Part shown: in pieces, positions 36,296 through 45,246 of the stretch
How the letters are laid out: each line of letters begins with the position of its first letter
Position numbering within the stretch: position 1 is the stretch's first letter
The notes under the pieces: model-generated
Told to the model about the DNA's origin: nothing
Database searches by the model: none
The model's input: the letters and a program-made list of their open reading frames with translations, nothing else
Origin: Ruminococcus sp. Zagget11
Lineage (GTDB): Bacteria > Bacillota > Clostridia > Oscillospirales > Ruminococcaceae
DNA: 64,000 bases
Assembly: GCA_001941135.1 (NCBI GenBank)
Contig: MSHL01000024.1
Location: 47,713-111,712, forward strand
Reading direction: 5' to 3'
Translations under genes and position numbers: made by a program

Positions 36296-37069
36296 ATGTA
36301 CTACAATAAGGTTAATATATGCGGAGTGGATACGTCAAAATTGGAGGTTCTCGATGAGAACGAGAAGATGGAGCTGCTGAAAAAAGCCCATAGCGGAAAT
36401 AAAGCCGCAAGGGAAAGGCTTATAAAGGGCAATCTGCGGCTTGTTCTCAATGTAATGCAAAAATTTATGAGCCGCGGTGAAAATCCCGACGACCTATTTC
36501 AAGTGGGCTGCATAGGTCTTATGAAAGCCATTGACAACTTCAATACAGAGCTTGACGTTCGATTTTCTACCTATGCAGTGCCCATGATAAGCGGGGAAAT
36601 ACGCCGTTATCTCCGTGGCTGCACACCTATAAGGGTAAGCAGAGGGCTGCGGGATCTTGCCTACAGAGCAATGCAGGCAAAGGAGGCTCTGACAGGTGAG
36701 CTTCAGCGTGAACCTACCATTGATGAAATAGCGGCACGTATCGAAATGCCTAAATCGGAGGTGGTTATTGCACTTGAAAGCATTACCGATCCGGTGTCTA
36801 TTTATGAGCCTGTTTATTCGGATTCGGGAGATACTCTATATGTCCTTGACCAATTAGGTGACAAAAGCGATTTTACCGACTGGATAGACGAGCTTGCCTT
36901 TCGGGACGCAATCGTGGGTTTGCAGGAGCGTGAAAAAAACATACTGTATCTGCGCTTTTTTCAAGGTAAAACTCAGGTTGAGGTTGCAAAGGAAATCGGC
37001 ATTTCCCAGGCACAGGTATCAAGACTTGAAAAAAATACTATTGATAAGATAAAGGGCTGTGTTAATTGA
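36296..37069 (+). CDS. sigG: sporulation sigma factor SigG
   Basis: Forespore-specific sigma factor of endospore formation, 257 aa. The N-terminus NKVNICGVDTSKLEVLDENEKMELL is the characteristic SigG leader. Region 2 reads RLIKGNLRLVLNVMQKF...DDLFQVGCIGLMKAIDNFNTELDVRFSTYAVPMISGEIRRYLR, region 3 TPIRVSRGLRDLAYRA and region 4 EKNILYLRFFQGKTQVEVAKEIGISQAQVSRLEK. No spoIIG genes are adjacent. The presence implies a sporulation-capable lineage. Confidence 0.95.
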   Translation: MYYNKVNICGVDTSKLEVLDENEKMELLKKAHSGNKAARERLIKGNLRLVLNVMQKFMSRGENPDDLFQVGCIGLMKAIDNFNTELDVRFSTYAVPMISGEIRRYLRGCTPIRVSRGLRDLAYRAMQAKEALTGELQREPTIDEIAARIEMPKSEVVIALESITDPVSIYEPVYSDSGDTLYVLDQLGDKSDFTDWIDELAFRDAIVGLQEREKNILYLRFFQGKTQVEVAKEIGISQAQVSRLEKNTIDKIKGCVN

Positions 37070-37085
37070 CGATTTAAAATGGAAG

Positions 37086-37117
37086 GCTGCACCGAAATCA
37101 TAACTCGGTGCAGCTTT
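37086..37117 (+). terminator. sigG terminator
   Basis: Perfect 10-bp stem GCTGCACCGA/TCGGTGCAGC followed by TTTATT. Confidence 0.8.
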
Positions 37118-37168
37118 ATTAATAGGCAAATAATATTAGCTATCACATAAAAAATTCATAGATTGCCC

Positions 37169-37197
37169 TTGCCATAATAAAAAAAATGTTGTATAAT
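37169..37197 (+). promoter_or_regulatory. promoter of pyrB
   Basis: TTGCCA, 17-bp spacer, TATAAT. No PyrR-type leader lies between it and pyrB. Confidence 0.75.
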
Positions 37198-37241
37198 GTA
37201 ACAGGTGTCAATAAATATGCTGAAAGGCGGTACATATTCTT

Positions 37242-38324
37242 ATGATAATGTCCAAGTACACAAACCTTATAGATCTCGATGATATGAGCAGCGAGCAGTG
37301 GCTGAAGATAATCAAGCTTGCAGCTGATATTTCCGAAAATCCCTCAAAATACTCAAAGGTGTGTGAGGGAAAGATTATGGCAACCTTATTCTATGAGCCC
37401 TCGACCAGGACGCAGATTTCCTTTCAGACAGCTATGCTGCGCCTCGGCGGAACTATAATAGGCTTCGATAACCCCGCCACATCCTCCGTTGCAAAGGGAG
37501 AAAACCTTAAGGATACCACAAAAATAGTGTCCTCCTATGCGGATATAATGGTTATGCGCCACCCGATGGAGGGTGCGGCTAAGGCAGCTGCACTTATGGC
37601 GGACTGTCCCATTATCAATGCAGGGGATGGAAGTCATCTCCACCCCACACAAACCCTTACGGATATGCTGACTATATATAAGGAAAAGGGGAGACTGAGC
37701 AATTTGACAATAGGTCTTTGCGGTGACCTTAAAAACGGACGAACCGTCCACTCCATGTGCAAGGCTCTTTCTGATTTTCAGGGAATTAAGTTTGTGTTTA
37801 TATCTACTCCCGAGCTTGGTATGCCTGCATATATCAAGGATATTTTAAAGGTAAAGAATTGTGAATTTACCGAAAATCCCGTATTGGAAAATGCCATAGG
37901 AGGGCTTGATATTCTCTACATGACAAGGGTTCAGAAAGAGCGCTTTTCCAGTGAGGATGAATATCTTTCCCTAAAGGATGCGTATTGCCTTGACAGAAGA
38001 AAGCTGTCAAAGGGAAAGAATGACCTGATTGTACTTCACCCACTGCCAAGGGTTGACGAAATTCCTATGGATGTTGACGATGACCCGAGGGCACTTTACT
38101 TCAAGCAGGCTAAAAACGGCGTTTATGTGCGTATGGCTCTGGTTATGTCAATTCTTGAAAGTCCAAATGCTTCCACACCGCTTTTAAAGGGCGAGGTTTA
38201 TCCCGATTTCAGGTGTCAGAATCCCGCCTGCATAACTCAAAAGGAGGATTATCTCCCAAAGAGCTTTACCGGCACGGAGGATATGTGCGTTTGCGAATAC
38301 TGCGATGCAAGGTCGCTGAGATAA
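37242..38324 (+). CDS. pyrB: aspartate carbamoyltransferase with C-terminal PyrI-like zinc segment
   Basis: Condenses carbamoyl phosphate and aspartate, 360 aa. The carbamoyl-phosphate loop is [42 protein letters not shown] and [10 protein letters not shown] are intact. The catalytic chain would end near residue 308. The extra 50 residues hold FRCQNPACI...DMCVCEYC, a four-Cys pattern like the zinc domain of the regulatory chain PyrI, without PyrI's nucleotide-binding domain. It is separate from the pyr operon, with its own promoter. AAAGGCGG lies upstream of the ATG. Confidence 0.95.
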   Translation: MIMSKYTNLIDLDDMSSEQWLKIIKLAADISENPSKYSKVCEGKIMATLFYEPSTRTQISFQTAMLRLGGTIIGFDNPATSSVAKGENLKDTTKIVSSYADIMVMRHPMEGAAKAAALMADCPIINAGDGSHLHPTQTLTDMLTIYKEKGRLSNLTIGLCGDLKNGRTVHSMCKALSDFQGIKFVFISTPELGMPAYIKDILKVKNCEFTENPVLENAIGGLDILYMTRVQKERFSSEDEYLSLKDAYCLDRRKLSKGKNDLIVLHPLPRVDEIPMDVDDDPRALYFKQAKNGVYVRMALVMSILESPNASTPLLKGEVYPDFRCQNPACITQKEDYLPKSFTGTEDMCVCEYCDARSLR

Positions 38325-38330
38325 TAAAAG

Positions 38331-38364
38331 CAGGTGAGGGGCAGCTAAGCATCTCACCTGTTTT
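38331..38364. terminator. terminator between convergent pyrB and RSH gene
   Basis: CAGGTGAG/CTCACCTG stem with a 14-base loop and T4 on the plus strand; the minus strand also ends in CTTTTATTA. Confidence 0.7.
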
Positions 38365-38367
38365 CTA

Positions 38368-39049
38368 CTAATTATCTATTATATCCTTAATTTTCTGCAT
38401 GCGGTTATCCAAATCGGAGATAGTTTCTGCGCAGTCGGTAAGCTCCTCGGAAATTTGTGTCAATATGTCCGAATCAAGATCCTTCTTATAACGCAGTCTG
38501 TGTTCAAGGTTCGCCCAAAACTCCATTGCAATTGTCCTTAGCTGAACCTCCACACGCATAGGTTTTTTTTTCATCATGGAGAAAAATCGGTATTTCCACT
38601 ATAAGATGCAGATTTCTGTAGCCGTTTGGCTTAGGATTGGCTATGTAATCCTTCGTTTCCGGCAGCTTTATATCGTCCTGTCGTATAAGGCAGTCCGCAA
38701 GCATATATATGTCGTCAACAAAGGAGCAAATCACCCTTATTCCCGCAACATCGTTGAGATTCTTTTCAATTGAGGTAATGGAAACGGGCAGATTTTTCCT
38801 CGTCAGCTTTTCACTTATGCTTTCAAAGGATTTAAGCCATGTTTTAATGCTGTCAATGGGATTGCGTTCATGAAACAGGGAAAATTCCTCGTTAAGCACC
38901 TTAAATTTTGTTTCAGCCTCATATATAGCGCATTTATAACAGCTCATAAGCTCCATCATACGGTTATACATATCCTGCAATGATTCGTTGGTATTGTCGG
39001 AAATTAAAGTCATAATTTCCTTCTTGATATTATCCTGCAAGTCCTGCAT
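38368..39049 (-). pseudogene. small alarmone synthetase (RelQ/YjbM-like), frameshifted
   Basis: Single-domain (p)ppGpp synthetase, about 226 aa when joined. Synthetase signatures are DVAGIRVICSFVDDIYMLADCL, YIANPKPNGYRNLHLIVEIP and, in the second frame, MRVEVQLRTIAMEFWANLEHRLRYKKD. The two ORFs (38504-39049 and 38368-38577) join if one A is removed from the minus-strand A9 run (plus T9, 38563-38571), giving HDEKKPMRVEVQLRT. No hydrolase, TGS or ACT domain exists. Either a real pseudogene or a homopolymer error; the otherwise perfect motifs favour error. Confidence 0.85.
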
Positions 39050-39071
39050 AATTTATTCCTTTCTGCTATAA

Positions 39072-39107
39072 CATCCCCTCCTTGCCTTTTGCGGCAAAGA
39101 GGGGATG
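39072..39107 (-). terminator. hairpin after glgP
   Basis: 15-bp stem CATCCCCTCCTTGCC/GGCAAAGAGGGGATG with one mismatch and a 6-base loop, 18 bases past the glgP stop. No strong T-run follows, so efficiency is uncertain. Confidence 0.55.
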
Positions 39108-39125
39108 CACTTCACATTGTAAAGC

Positions 39126-41480
39126 TTACAGCATCCAAAGCTCCTCAGCGTATTGCCTTACGGTTCTGTCGGAGGAAAACTTTCCGCTTGCGGCAATATT
39201 CATCCAACACTTCTTTCCAAAGGTGTGTCTGTCCTTGTAATCGTACAGACAGCGCAGCTTGGTGTCGATATATCCCTCCAAGTCGGTAAGGAGGAAGTAG
39301 TTATCGGGACGATGCCAGCTGCATCCGTTGATAAGGCTGTTGAACAGCTCGCCGAACATACCTGTATCACCGTCATTGAACGTCCCGTCAACAAGGGTGT
39401 TAACCACTCTCTTGACTCTGTCATTCCTGTTGTAAATCTTCTCTCTCGGGTTATAGGTGGGGCGTACAATTGCAAGCTCTTCTACTCTTGCACCGAAAAT
39501 GTATTCGTTCTCCCAGCCTGCCTCCTGGACAATCTCGACATTTGCACCGTCGTATGTGCCCAGTGTAACCGCACCGTTAAGCATAAATTTCATATTGCCC
39601 GTTCCCGATGCCTCCAGTCCGGCAGTGGAAATCTGCTCTGATATATCAGCGGCAGGGAACAGCTTTTCACCGTAGGATACATTGTAGTTCTGAACGAATA
39701 TAACCTTAAGCTTATCCTTGGTATCCGGGTCATTGTTTACAAGCTTTGCTATCTCGTTAATATATTTGATAATTCCCTTTGCGCGTCTGTAAGCAGGCGC
39801 AGCCTTAGCGCCGAATATAAATACGGTCGGCTGGAGATCGGGCAGCTTATTCTCCTTAATCTGGAAATACAAATCCATGATGGAGAAAGCATTAAGGAGC
39901 TGTCTTTTGTATTCATGCAGACGCTTGCACTGGATATCGAATGCCCATTCGGGGTTAATTTCAATGCCCTCATGCTTTTTGATATAGTCGCACAGCTGCT
40001 GCTTTTTCTGCTTCTTAATTTCAAGGAACTGATTTATGGTAGCAGGCTCATCAACAAATTTTCTCAAATCCGAAAGCCTGTCAAGATCGGTTTCCCAGCC
40101 TGCACCTATCTTCGATGTAATCAGCGCTGAAAGCTCAGGGTTGCAAAGACCGAGCCATCTTCTCGGGGTGATACCGTTTGTCTTGTTTTGGAAACGTTCG
40201 GGGAAGATATCATACCACTGCTTTAAAGCATCATTTTTGAGAATATCGGTATGGAGTGCGGCAACACCGTTGGTATGTGCGGAGGCATATATAGCCATCC
40301 AAGCCATGTGTATTCTGCCATCCTTGACAATAAGCTTATCAGCCATCTGCTCCTCGGTCTGACCGATTCCCGCAAGGTATTTTTTCAAATGGTTGTTGAT
40401 AAGCAGTACAATTTCGTACACGGTAGGAATTACACTCTTAAACAGGTTAACATCCCATTTTTCGAGAGCCTCGGACATAACAGTGTGGTTGGTGTAATTG
40501 CAGGTCTTGCTTACAATATCAAATGCCTCGTTAAAGGACATGCCTTCCTTGAACATGAATATCCTGATAAGCTCCGGAATAGCTACCGTCGGGTGGGTAT
40601 CGTTAAGCTGAAGGGCATAACACTGTGCAAAATGTGAAAAATCATCACCGTACTTAGCCTTATAGCGTCTGACTATATCCTGTACGGAAGCGGACACAAA
40701 GAAATACTGCTGCTTGAGCCTCAGCCGTCTGCCCTTTTCGGTATTGTCGTTAGGGTAAAGCACATCGCTGATAGCTTCGGCAAGAACCTTATTTTCTGAA
40801 GCGCCCATATAATCTTGACTATCAAATCTGCCAAAATCAAAACCGCTTACGGATTCAGCCTGCCAAAGGCGAAGTGTGTTTACAGCCTTGCGGTTAAAAC
40901 CGATAATAGGGGTATCGTAAGGCACAGCCTTTACAGTTTGATCTGCAAATTCAACGATTACTGCGTCACTGTCGCAGCGAACGCTCCATGCATCGCCCCA
41001 GTCAAGCCAGGAATCGGCGGATTCCTGCTGGAAACCGTTACCGATAGACTGCTTGAACAAGCCATATCTGTAGCGTATGCCGTAGCCGTCAAGGGCAATA
41101 TCACAGGAGGCGGCACTGTCAAGGAAGCAGGCTGCAAGACGTCCCAAGCCTCCGTTACCGAGAGCGGCATCCTCAACCTCTTCAAGGCAAGCTATGTCAA
41201 CGCCGTTTTCAGCAAAGAGCTCCTTTGCCTCATCGAGAAGTCCCGCACAGTAAAGGTTATTGTAAACGGCACGTCCCATGAGAAACTCAGCGGAAAGGTA
41301 ATATGCGCGTCTGCCCTCGTTTCTGCGCTTTTCGGTGTCATTCCAAAGGGAAATGATATCGCTCATAGCTGCATGGCTTACAGCGTTATGCAGCTGCTTT
41401 ACATCAGCATGTGAAATATCGGTCCTGTATTCGGATAAAAGATTTTCGTTAATTTTCGCAAGAAACTGTTCCTTATCCAT
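39126..41480 (-). CDS. glgP: glycogen/alpha-glucan phosphorylase
   Basis: PLP enzyme releasing glucose-1-phosphate from alpha-1,4-glucans, 784 aa. Motifs are AYYLSAEFLMGR, the catalytic-region EDAALGNGGLGRLAACFLDS, QLNDTHPTVAIPELIR, NGITPRRWL and the PLP-lysine segment EASGTGNMKFMLNGAVTLGTYDGANVEI. The length matches the family. It is probably a single-gene unit between the rpsF operon terminator and the RSH gene. Confidence 0.97.
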   Translation of the reverse strand: MDKEQFLAKINENLLSEYRTDISHADVKQLHNAVSHAAMSDIISLWNDTEKRRNEGRRAYYLSAEFLMGRAVYNNLYCAGLLDEAKELFAENGVDIACLEEVEDAALGNGGLGRLAACFLDSAASCDIALDGYGIRYRYGLFKQSIGNGFQQESADSWLDWGDAWSVRCDSDAVIVEFADQTVKAVPYDTPIIGFNRKAVNTLRLWQAESVSGFDFGRFDSQDYMGASENKVLAEAISDVLYPNDNTEKGRRLRLKQQYFFVSASVQDIVRRYKAKYGDDFSHFAQCYALQLNDTHPTVAIPELIRIFMFKEGMSFNEAFDIVSKTCNYTNHTVMSEALEKWDVNLFKSVIPTVYEIVLLINNHLKKYLAGIGQTEEQMADKLIVKDGRIHMAWMAIYASAHTNGVAALHTDILKNDALKQWYDIFPERFQNKTNGITPRRWLGLCNPELSALITSKIGAGWETDLDRLSDLRKFVDEPATINQFLEIKKQKKQQLCDYIKKHEGIEINPEWAFDIQCKRLHEYKRQLLNAFSIMDLYFQIKENKLPDLQPTVFIFGAKAAPAYRRAKGIIKYINEIAKLVNNDPDTKDKLKVIFVQNYNVSYGEKLFPAADISEQISTAGLEASGTGNMKFMLNGAVTLGTYDGANVEIVQEAGWENEYIFGARVEELAIVRPTYNPREKIYNRNDRVKRVVNTLVDGTFNDGDTGMFGELFNSLINGCSWHRPDNYFLLTDLEGYIDTKLRCLYDYKDRHTFGKKCWMNIAASGKFSSDRTVRQYAEELWML

Positions 41481-41520
41481 GGTAAAATACCTCCGTCTTT
41501 TTTTCTTTTTTAATAATAAA

Positions 41521-41557
41521 GCCTAACGACAGAATTTCATCCGCCGTTAGGCAAAAA
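41521..41557 (-). terminator. terminator of the rpsF-ssb-rpsR operon
   Basis: GCCTAACG/CGTTAGGC stem with a 16-base loop, followed on the minus strand by TTTATTATT. Confidence 0.7.
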
Positions 41558-41567
41558 CAGTCCGAAA

Positions 41568-41816
41568 TCAGTCGGGAACGTATGCAATAAGTGCCATATG
41601 TCTTGCTCTCTTAATAGCAGAGGCAAGCTCTCTCTGGTGATATGCGCAAGTACCGGTAACACGGCGGGGAAGAATCTTGGATCTTTCGGTCATGCACTTT
41701 CTAAGTCTTGCAACATCCTTATAATCAATCTTGTCAACTCTGTCAGCACAGAACTGGCAAACCTTTTTACGACCTCTTCTTGCACCTCTGGGTGATCTTT
41801 CTCTATCTCTTTCCAT
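41568..41816 (-). CDS. rpsR: 30S ribosomal protein S18, Cys-rich (C+) form
   Basis: The 82 aa match the family. [62 protein letters not shown] is typical, and four Cys at the classic positions mark the zinc-type C+ paralogue. AAGGAGG lies upstream of MERDRERSP. Last gene of rpsF-ssb-rpsR. Confidence 0.97.
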   Translation of the reverse strand: MERDRERSPRGARRGRKKVCQFCADRVDKIDYKDVARLRKCMTERSKILPRRVTGTCAYHQRELASAIKRARHMALIAYVPD

Positions 41817-41857
41817 GGTTGAAACCTCCTTCATACATTGAATTGAAACAATTGAAA

Positions 41858-42361
41858 TCAGAACGGCAAATCGCTGTCGGATATAACCTCTTCAAAATCG
41901 GAGAAGTCATTCACGGTAGCAGCGGAGCTCTGGGGAGCAGGCTGCTGATAGGAGCCGCCTTGATTTTGGTAGGAATTCTGATTGCTGTAACCGCCCTGGC
42001 TGTAACCGCCGCCTTGAGAGGATTTTGTTTCACCGAAAGAAATTCTTTCGGCATACACCTCGCAGGTATAATGCTTTACATCGGGATGATTACGATCATC
42101 GTATGAGCCTGTTTTCAGGTTACCCTCAACGAGAATAAGTCTTCCCTTGCTTAAGTAGCGGCTTGCAAACTCGGCATTTTTATCCCATGCATTAACAGTG
42201 ATAAAATCAGTCATACGTTCATTGGTTGACTGGTTTGTACCTCTGTCTACAGCAACCGTGAATCTGCAGGTATTGGAACCGCTGGGGAGCTGTCTGAGTT
42301 CGGGATTTTGGGTAAGTCTGCCCATAAGAATGACTTTGTTTATTGCACAGGAATTAAGCAC
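41858..42361 (-). CDS. ssb: single-stranded DNA-binding protein
   Basis: The OB-fold ([22 protein letters not shown]...[31 protein letters not shown]) fills residues 1-110. A Gly/Gln/Ser-rich linker and the partner-binding tip [13 protein letters not shown] follow, 167 aa in all. GTG at 42361 with GGAGG 9 bases upstream is preferred to the TTG used in the track. The location between rpsF and rpsR is the standard Gram-positive order. Confidence 0.97.
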   Translation of the reverse strand: MLNSCAINKVILMGRLTQNPELRQLPSGSNTCRFTVAVDRGTNQSTNERMTDFITVNAWDKNAEFASRYLSKGRLILVEGNLKTGSYDDRNHPDVKHYTCEVYAERISFGETKSSQGGGYSQGGYSNQNSYQNQGGSYQQPAPQSSAATVNDFSDFEEVISDSDLPF

Positions 42362-42381
42362 AACAATCAACCTCCATAAGT

Positions 42382-42672
42382 TTACTTTACAGTTACCAGC
42401 GAACGCATAACGCCGTCGGTGATGTTAAGAACACGCTCGATCTCCTTGGGGAAATCAGGGGAAGAAGTGAAAGTGTAAAGGGTATAATATCCCTCGGACT
42501 GGTAGTCGATCTCGTAAGCAAGTCTTCTCTTGCCCCACTCGTCAACATTTTCAAGAGTACCGTTTTCGGTAATCATGGTCTTAAATCTTTCAACCAGTTC
42601 CTTTACCTTTTCTTCGCCGTCCTTAACGCTGAAAATAACCATCAATTCATAGGTTTCATTCAGTTTTGCCAT
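42382..42672 (-). CDS. rpsF: 30S ribosomal protein S6
   Basis: A 96-aa ferredoxin-like protein that pairs with S18 in the 30S platform. YELMVIFSVKDGEEKVKELVERFKTMITENG...DEWGKRRLAYEIDYQSEGYYTLYTF is the family core. AGGAGGTG precedes the ATG. The leader carries a hairpin likely bound by the S6:S18 complex. Confidence 0.97.
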   Translation of the reverse strand: MAKLNETYELMVIFSVKDGEEKVKELVERFKTMITENGTLENVDEWGKRRLAYEIDYQSEGYYTLYTFTSSPDFPKEIERVLNITDGVMRSLVTVK

Positions 42673-42696
42673 TTAAAAGCACCTCCTCTTGGATTA

Positions 42697-42732
42697 CGCA
42701 CATAACTCTGCGGAGAAAACTCCCTATGTGCG
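42697..42732 (-). promoter_or_regulatory. rpsF leader hairpin (S6:S18 autoregulation motif)
   Basis: On the minus strand, CGCACATA...TATGTGCG (8 bp) encloses an internal region with CTCCGCAG, containing the CCG trinucleotide typical of the rpsF motif. It lies between the promoter and the rpsF RBS. Bound S6:S18 would block translation. Confidence 0.7.
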
Positions 42733-42746
42733 AGGATAACAGATAA

Positions 42747-42775
42747 ATTATACACTAAAATAAACAGCTTGTCAA
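42747..42775 (-). promoter_or_regulatory. promoter of rpsF-ssb-rpsR
   Basis: Minus strand TTGACA, 17-bp spacer, TATAAT. Confidence 0.88.
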
Positions 42776-42887
42776 GAGAAAAGGCAAAATTTTTTTATTT
42801 TTTTTAGCGAAAGCTCCGTATTTTCGGTATCATTCCAAATATTTCGTACAACTGCGGGAAATAATTGACTTATTTTGGTATATAGCA

Positions 42888-43445
42888 TTAATCACATATC
42901 TTCCTTGCAAGGCTCAATATTAAGGCTGTTTCCTCCTTGGGGTCGGCACGGTCGGGCGTGGTGACCCATTCCAGAATAAGTCGGAAAGCACCATATGTCA
43001 CAAAAGAAATTATCCCCTGCATCTTCTCGTCGTTCTCTACGTGACGCAGCCTTTCGTTGAGTAAATCGATTATTTTGGGCATGGTAAATAATCTTTGCAC
43101 AAAATCGTTACCCGTACAGTTTTTCATCAGCATCAGTGCAGCATCGGAATTTTGCACCATATATTCAAGGCAGGCGGTAACTCTATGCTCCGTTTCCTCC
43201 CTGTCGTCGGGAGAAATATCCTTAAGGCGTTCTTCCAAGCCGTTGAGAAAATTATCCGTCATTTCATTAAGCACATCGTATTGGCTGCCGAAATGCTTGT
43301 AAAACGTACTGCGATTGATTTCCGCCAAGCTGCAAAGCTCTGTTATGGAAATATTGTGGATATTTTTCCTATGCATGAGCTGTGTAAAGGCACTGAAAAT
43401 TTTGGATTTGGTTACAAAAACCTTTTGTTCATACTGTGATCTCAT
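42888..43445 (-). CDS. TetR/AcrR-family transcriptional regulator
   Basis: A 185-aa protein. The N-terminal helix-turn-helix is KSKIFSAFTQLMHRKNIHNISITELCSLAEINRSTFYKHFGSQYDVLNEM; the C-terminal ligand domain resembles TetR_C_8/DUF of the YfiR-type group (YMVQNSDAALMLMKNCTGNDFVQRLF). It is transcribed divergently from the TSUP/lipid-kinase gene across about 107 bp, so it likely represses that gene and itself. Confidence 0.9.
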   Translation of the reverse strand: MRSQYEQKVFVTKSKIFSAFTQLMHRKNIHNISITELCSLAEINRSTFYKHFGSQYDVLNEMTDNFLNGLEERLKDISPDDREETEHRVTACLEYMVQNSDAALMLMKNCTGNDFVQRLFTMPKIIDLLNERLRHVENDEKMQGIISFVTYGAFRLILEWVTTPDRADPKEETALILSLARKICD

Positions 43446-43462
43446 CGTTACGCCTCCACGTT

Positions 43463-43489
43463 CAACAAATAGGGCAAATTTGTCGGTTG
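43463..43489. promoter_or_regulatory. candidate TetR operator
   Basis: CAACAAATAGGGCAAATTTGTCGGTTG is an imperfect inverted repeat (CAACAAAT...ATTTGTcgGTTG) in the divergent intergenic region, with a second GTTG...CAAC pair just to the right. Operator role inferred from position only. Confidence 0.4.
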
Positions 43490-43552
43490 CATAATCAACA
43501 AATGTCGATTATAATTATATCATATTTATCCGATAAAAACAAGGTGATTTTT

Positions 43553-45069
43553 GTGGAGTATTTTTGGTATTTTATCGCTGCCTTAGGCGCAGGAATAGGT
43601 ACGGGTTTGGCAGGGCTTTCCGCCGCAACGGTTATGGTACCGATTTTAATTGTTCTTTGTCCCTCATTCAGCGGGGAACATGGAGCTTATCAGGCGACAG
43701 CCATTGCATTGGCATCCGATATTCTCGGTTCTGCCGCAGCTACGTCAATCTATGCAAAAAATAAAAAGATTGATTTAAAGCATGGCTGGATACTCATGTC
43801 CTGTATTATTGCTTTAAGCGCTGTGGGCAGCTACGTGGCATATCTTGCGGGAAATGTTGTTTTGGGGGGGATTTACACTGTTTCTCACGTTCTGTATCGG
43901 CATACGCTTTCTGGTCAAACCCGATACGTCAAAATCGGGAGCGGACAGCGCTAATGTCAGACTGAATCTAAAGGAGATAATTATATCCGTCTTTTTCGGA
44001 CTTACCATCGGGTTCGGTACCGGCTTTGTGGGAACAGGCGGCGGTATGATGATGCTGGTCGTTTTTACTGCCTTTCTCGGATATGACCTTAAAACAGCCG
44101 TGGGTACAAGCACGTTTATCATGACCTTTACCGCGCTTATCGGCTTTATCAGTCACGCCGTTATTCATCCCGCAATAGTGTTTGAACGCACCGATGCACT
44201 TATAATTTGCATAGTTACGGCAACAGTATCGTCATTGATTTCCGCGCGCTTTGCCAACCGTGTGAATAACAAAACAGTCGGACGTGTTACGGGTGTTATT
44301 TTGGTTGTTTTAGGTGCTTCTATGATTTACCTTAATTATTTTCACGATGCGGAAATTCCCGAACCTGTTTCGGAAATGCTGCATACCTTGGGAATATTGG
44401 TCGTCTTTTTGGCTGCGGCAGTATGCTTGGCACTGCTTGGATTTAAGCCGCTGCACATTGACGGTGAGGTGCGCCGCAAGATTCTCCATACGATAGCCTT
44501 TCTTATAATACTGGTTATCGTCATTGCTTCTGAGCATTGGTACATACCCTCCCTGCTTTCTGTAATATTTGCTGCGGTTGTATATCCTATTTTACGGGCT
44601 TTTGAAAATAAAACATTCTATTCCGCCTTATTTCGGGAGCGTTCTCACGGAGAGGTCAGAAAAAGCCTTATTTTGTTGTTTGGAACGGCGGCAATTCTTA
44701 TTACACTGTTTTGGGGCATATTAGGCTCAGAGCTTACGGTTATTGCGGCAATTCTCACTTGGGGAATAGGCGATGAGGCTGCAGCGTTGGTGGGAAAGCG
44801 CTTTGGAAAGCATAAAATCGGTTGGCGCTTTGTGGATAACCGGAAAACATACGAGGGAAGCATAGCCATGCTTTGTATATCTTATTGTGCGGTTTTAATT
44901 TCTCTGGCGATAGGGGGGGATTGAAATACCGGCGGCGTTAATAACGGGATTTCTCGCTGCAATTGTCGCAACAATTACGGAAGCAGTTACTAAAGGCGGA
45001 TATGATACCGTGTCTGTCCCAAGCGTGACATCGGCTGTAATTTACATTTCCCTAATGATTTTACAATAG
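43553..45069 (+). pseudogene. TSUP-family transporter fused to a dolichol/phytol-kinase-like domain; two frameshifts
   Basis: Reconstructed as about 504 aa. The first about 250 residues are a TauE/SafE (TSUP) transporter with duplicated GIGTGLAGLSAATVMVPIL and GFGTGFVGTGGGMMMLVVF halves. The second part has many helices and the CTP-dependent polyprenol/diacylglycerol kinase signature GDEAAALVGKRFGKHKIG...KTYEGSIAM. The junction, after SEMLHTLGILVVF, lies inside one uninterrupted ORF (43845-44924), so the fusion itself does not depend on repair. Two G7 runs (43864-43870 and 44913-44919) each break the frame; one G fewer restores VVLGGFTLFLTF and AIGGIEIPAALITGFLAA to the TAG at 45069. GTG 43553 has AAGGTGA upstream. 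Function unknown. Confidence 0.75.
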
Positions 45070-45126
45070 TGGCAAAATACATAATTTACGCTGTTAAAAT
45101 GCAGTTTCATTTGTATATATTGCACA

Positions 45127-45155
45127 TTGTAGAAATTGCAGTAATTTGATATAAT
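45127..45155 (+). promoter_or_regulatory. promoter-like site before the ssrA terminator
   Basis: TTGTAG, 17-bp spacer, TATAAT. The only thing downstream on this strand is a hairpin at 45214-45242 and then ssrA in antisense, so it would make an RNA of about 80 nt. Confidence 0.4.
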
Positions 45156-45206
45156 ATTAGATAAGGACAGCAGCTACGACTACAAGGAATAATATAAAAT
45201 CTCATA

Positions 45207-45242
45207 AAAAATGAAGCTGCTTAAACCGAGTTTAAGCAGCTT
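45207..45242 (-). terminator. ssrA terminator
   Basis: Perfect 12-bp stem AAGCTGCTTAAA/TTTAAGCAGCTT with T6 on the minus strand, directly after the tmRNA 3' end. Confidence 0.88.
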
Positions 45243-45246
45243 TGTT

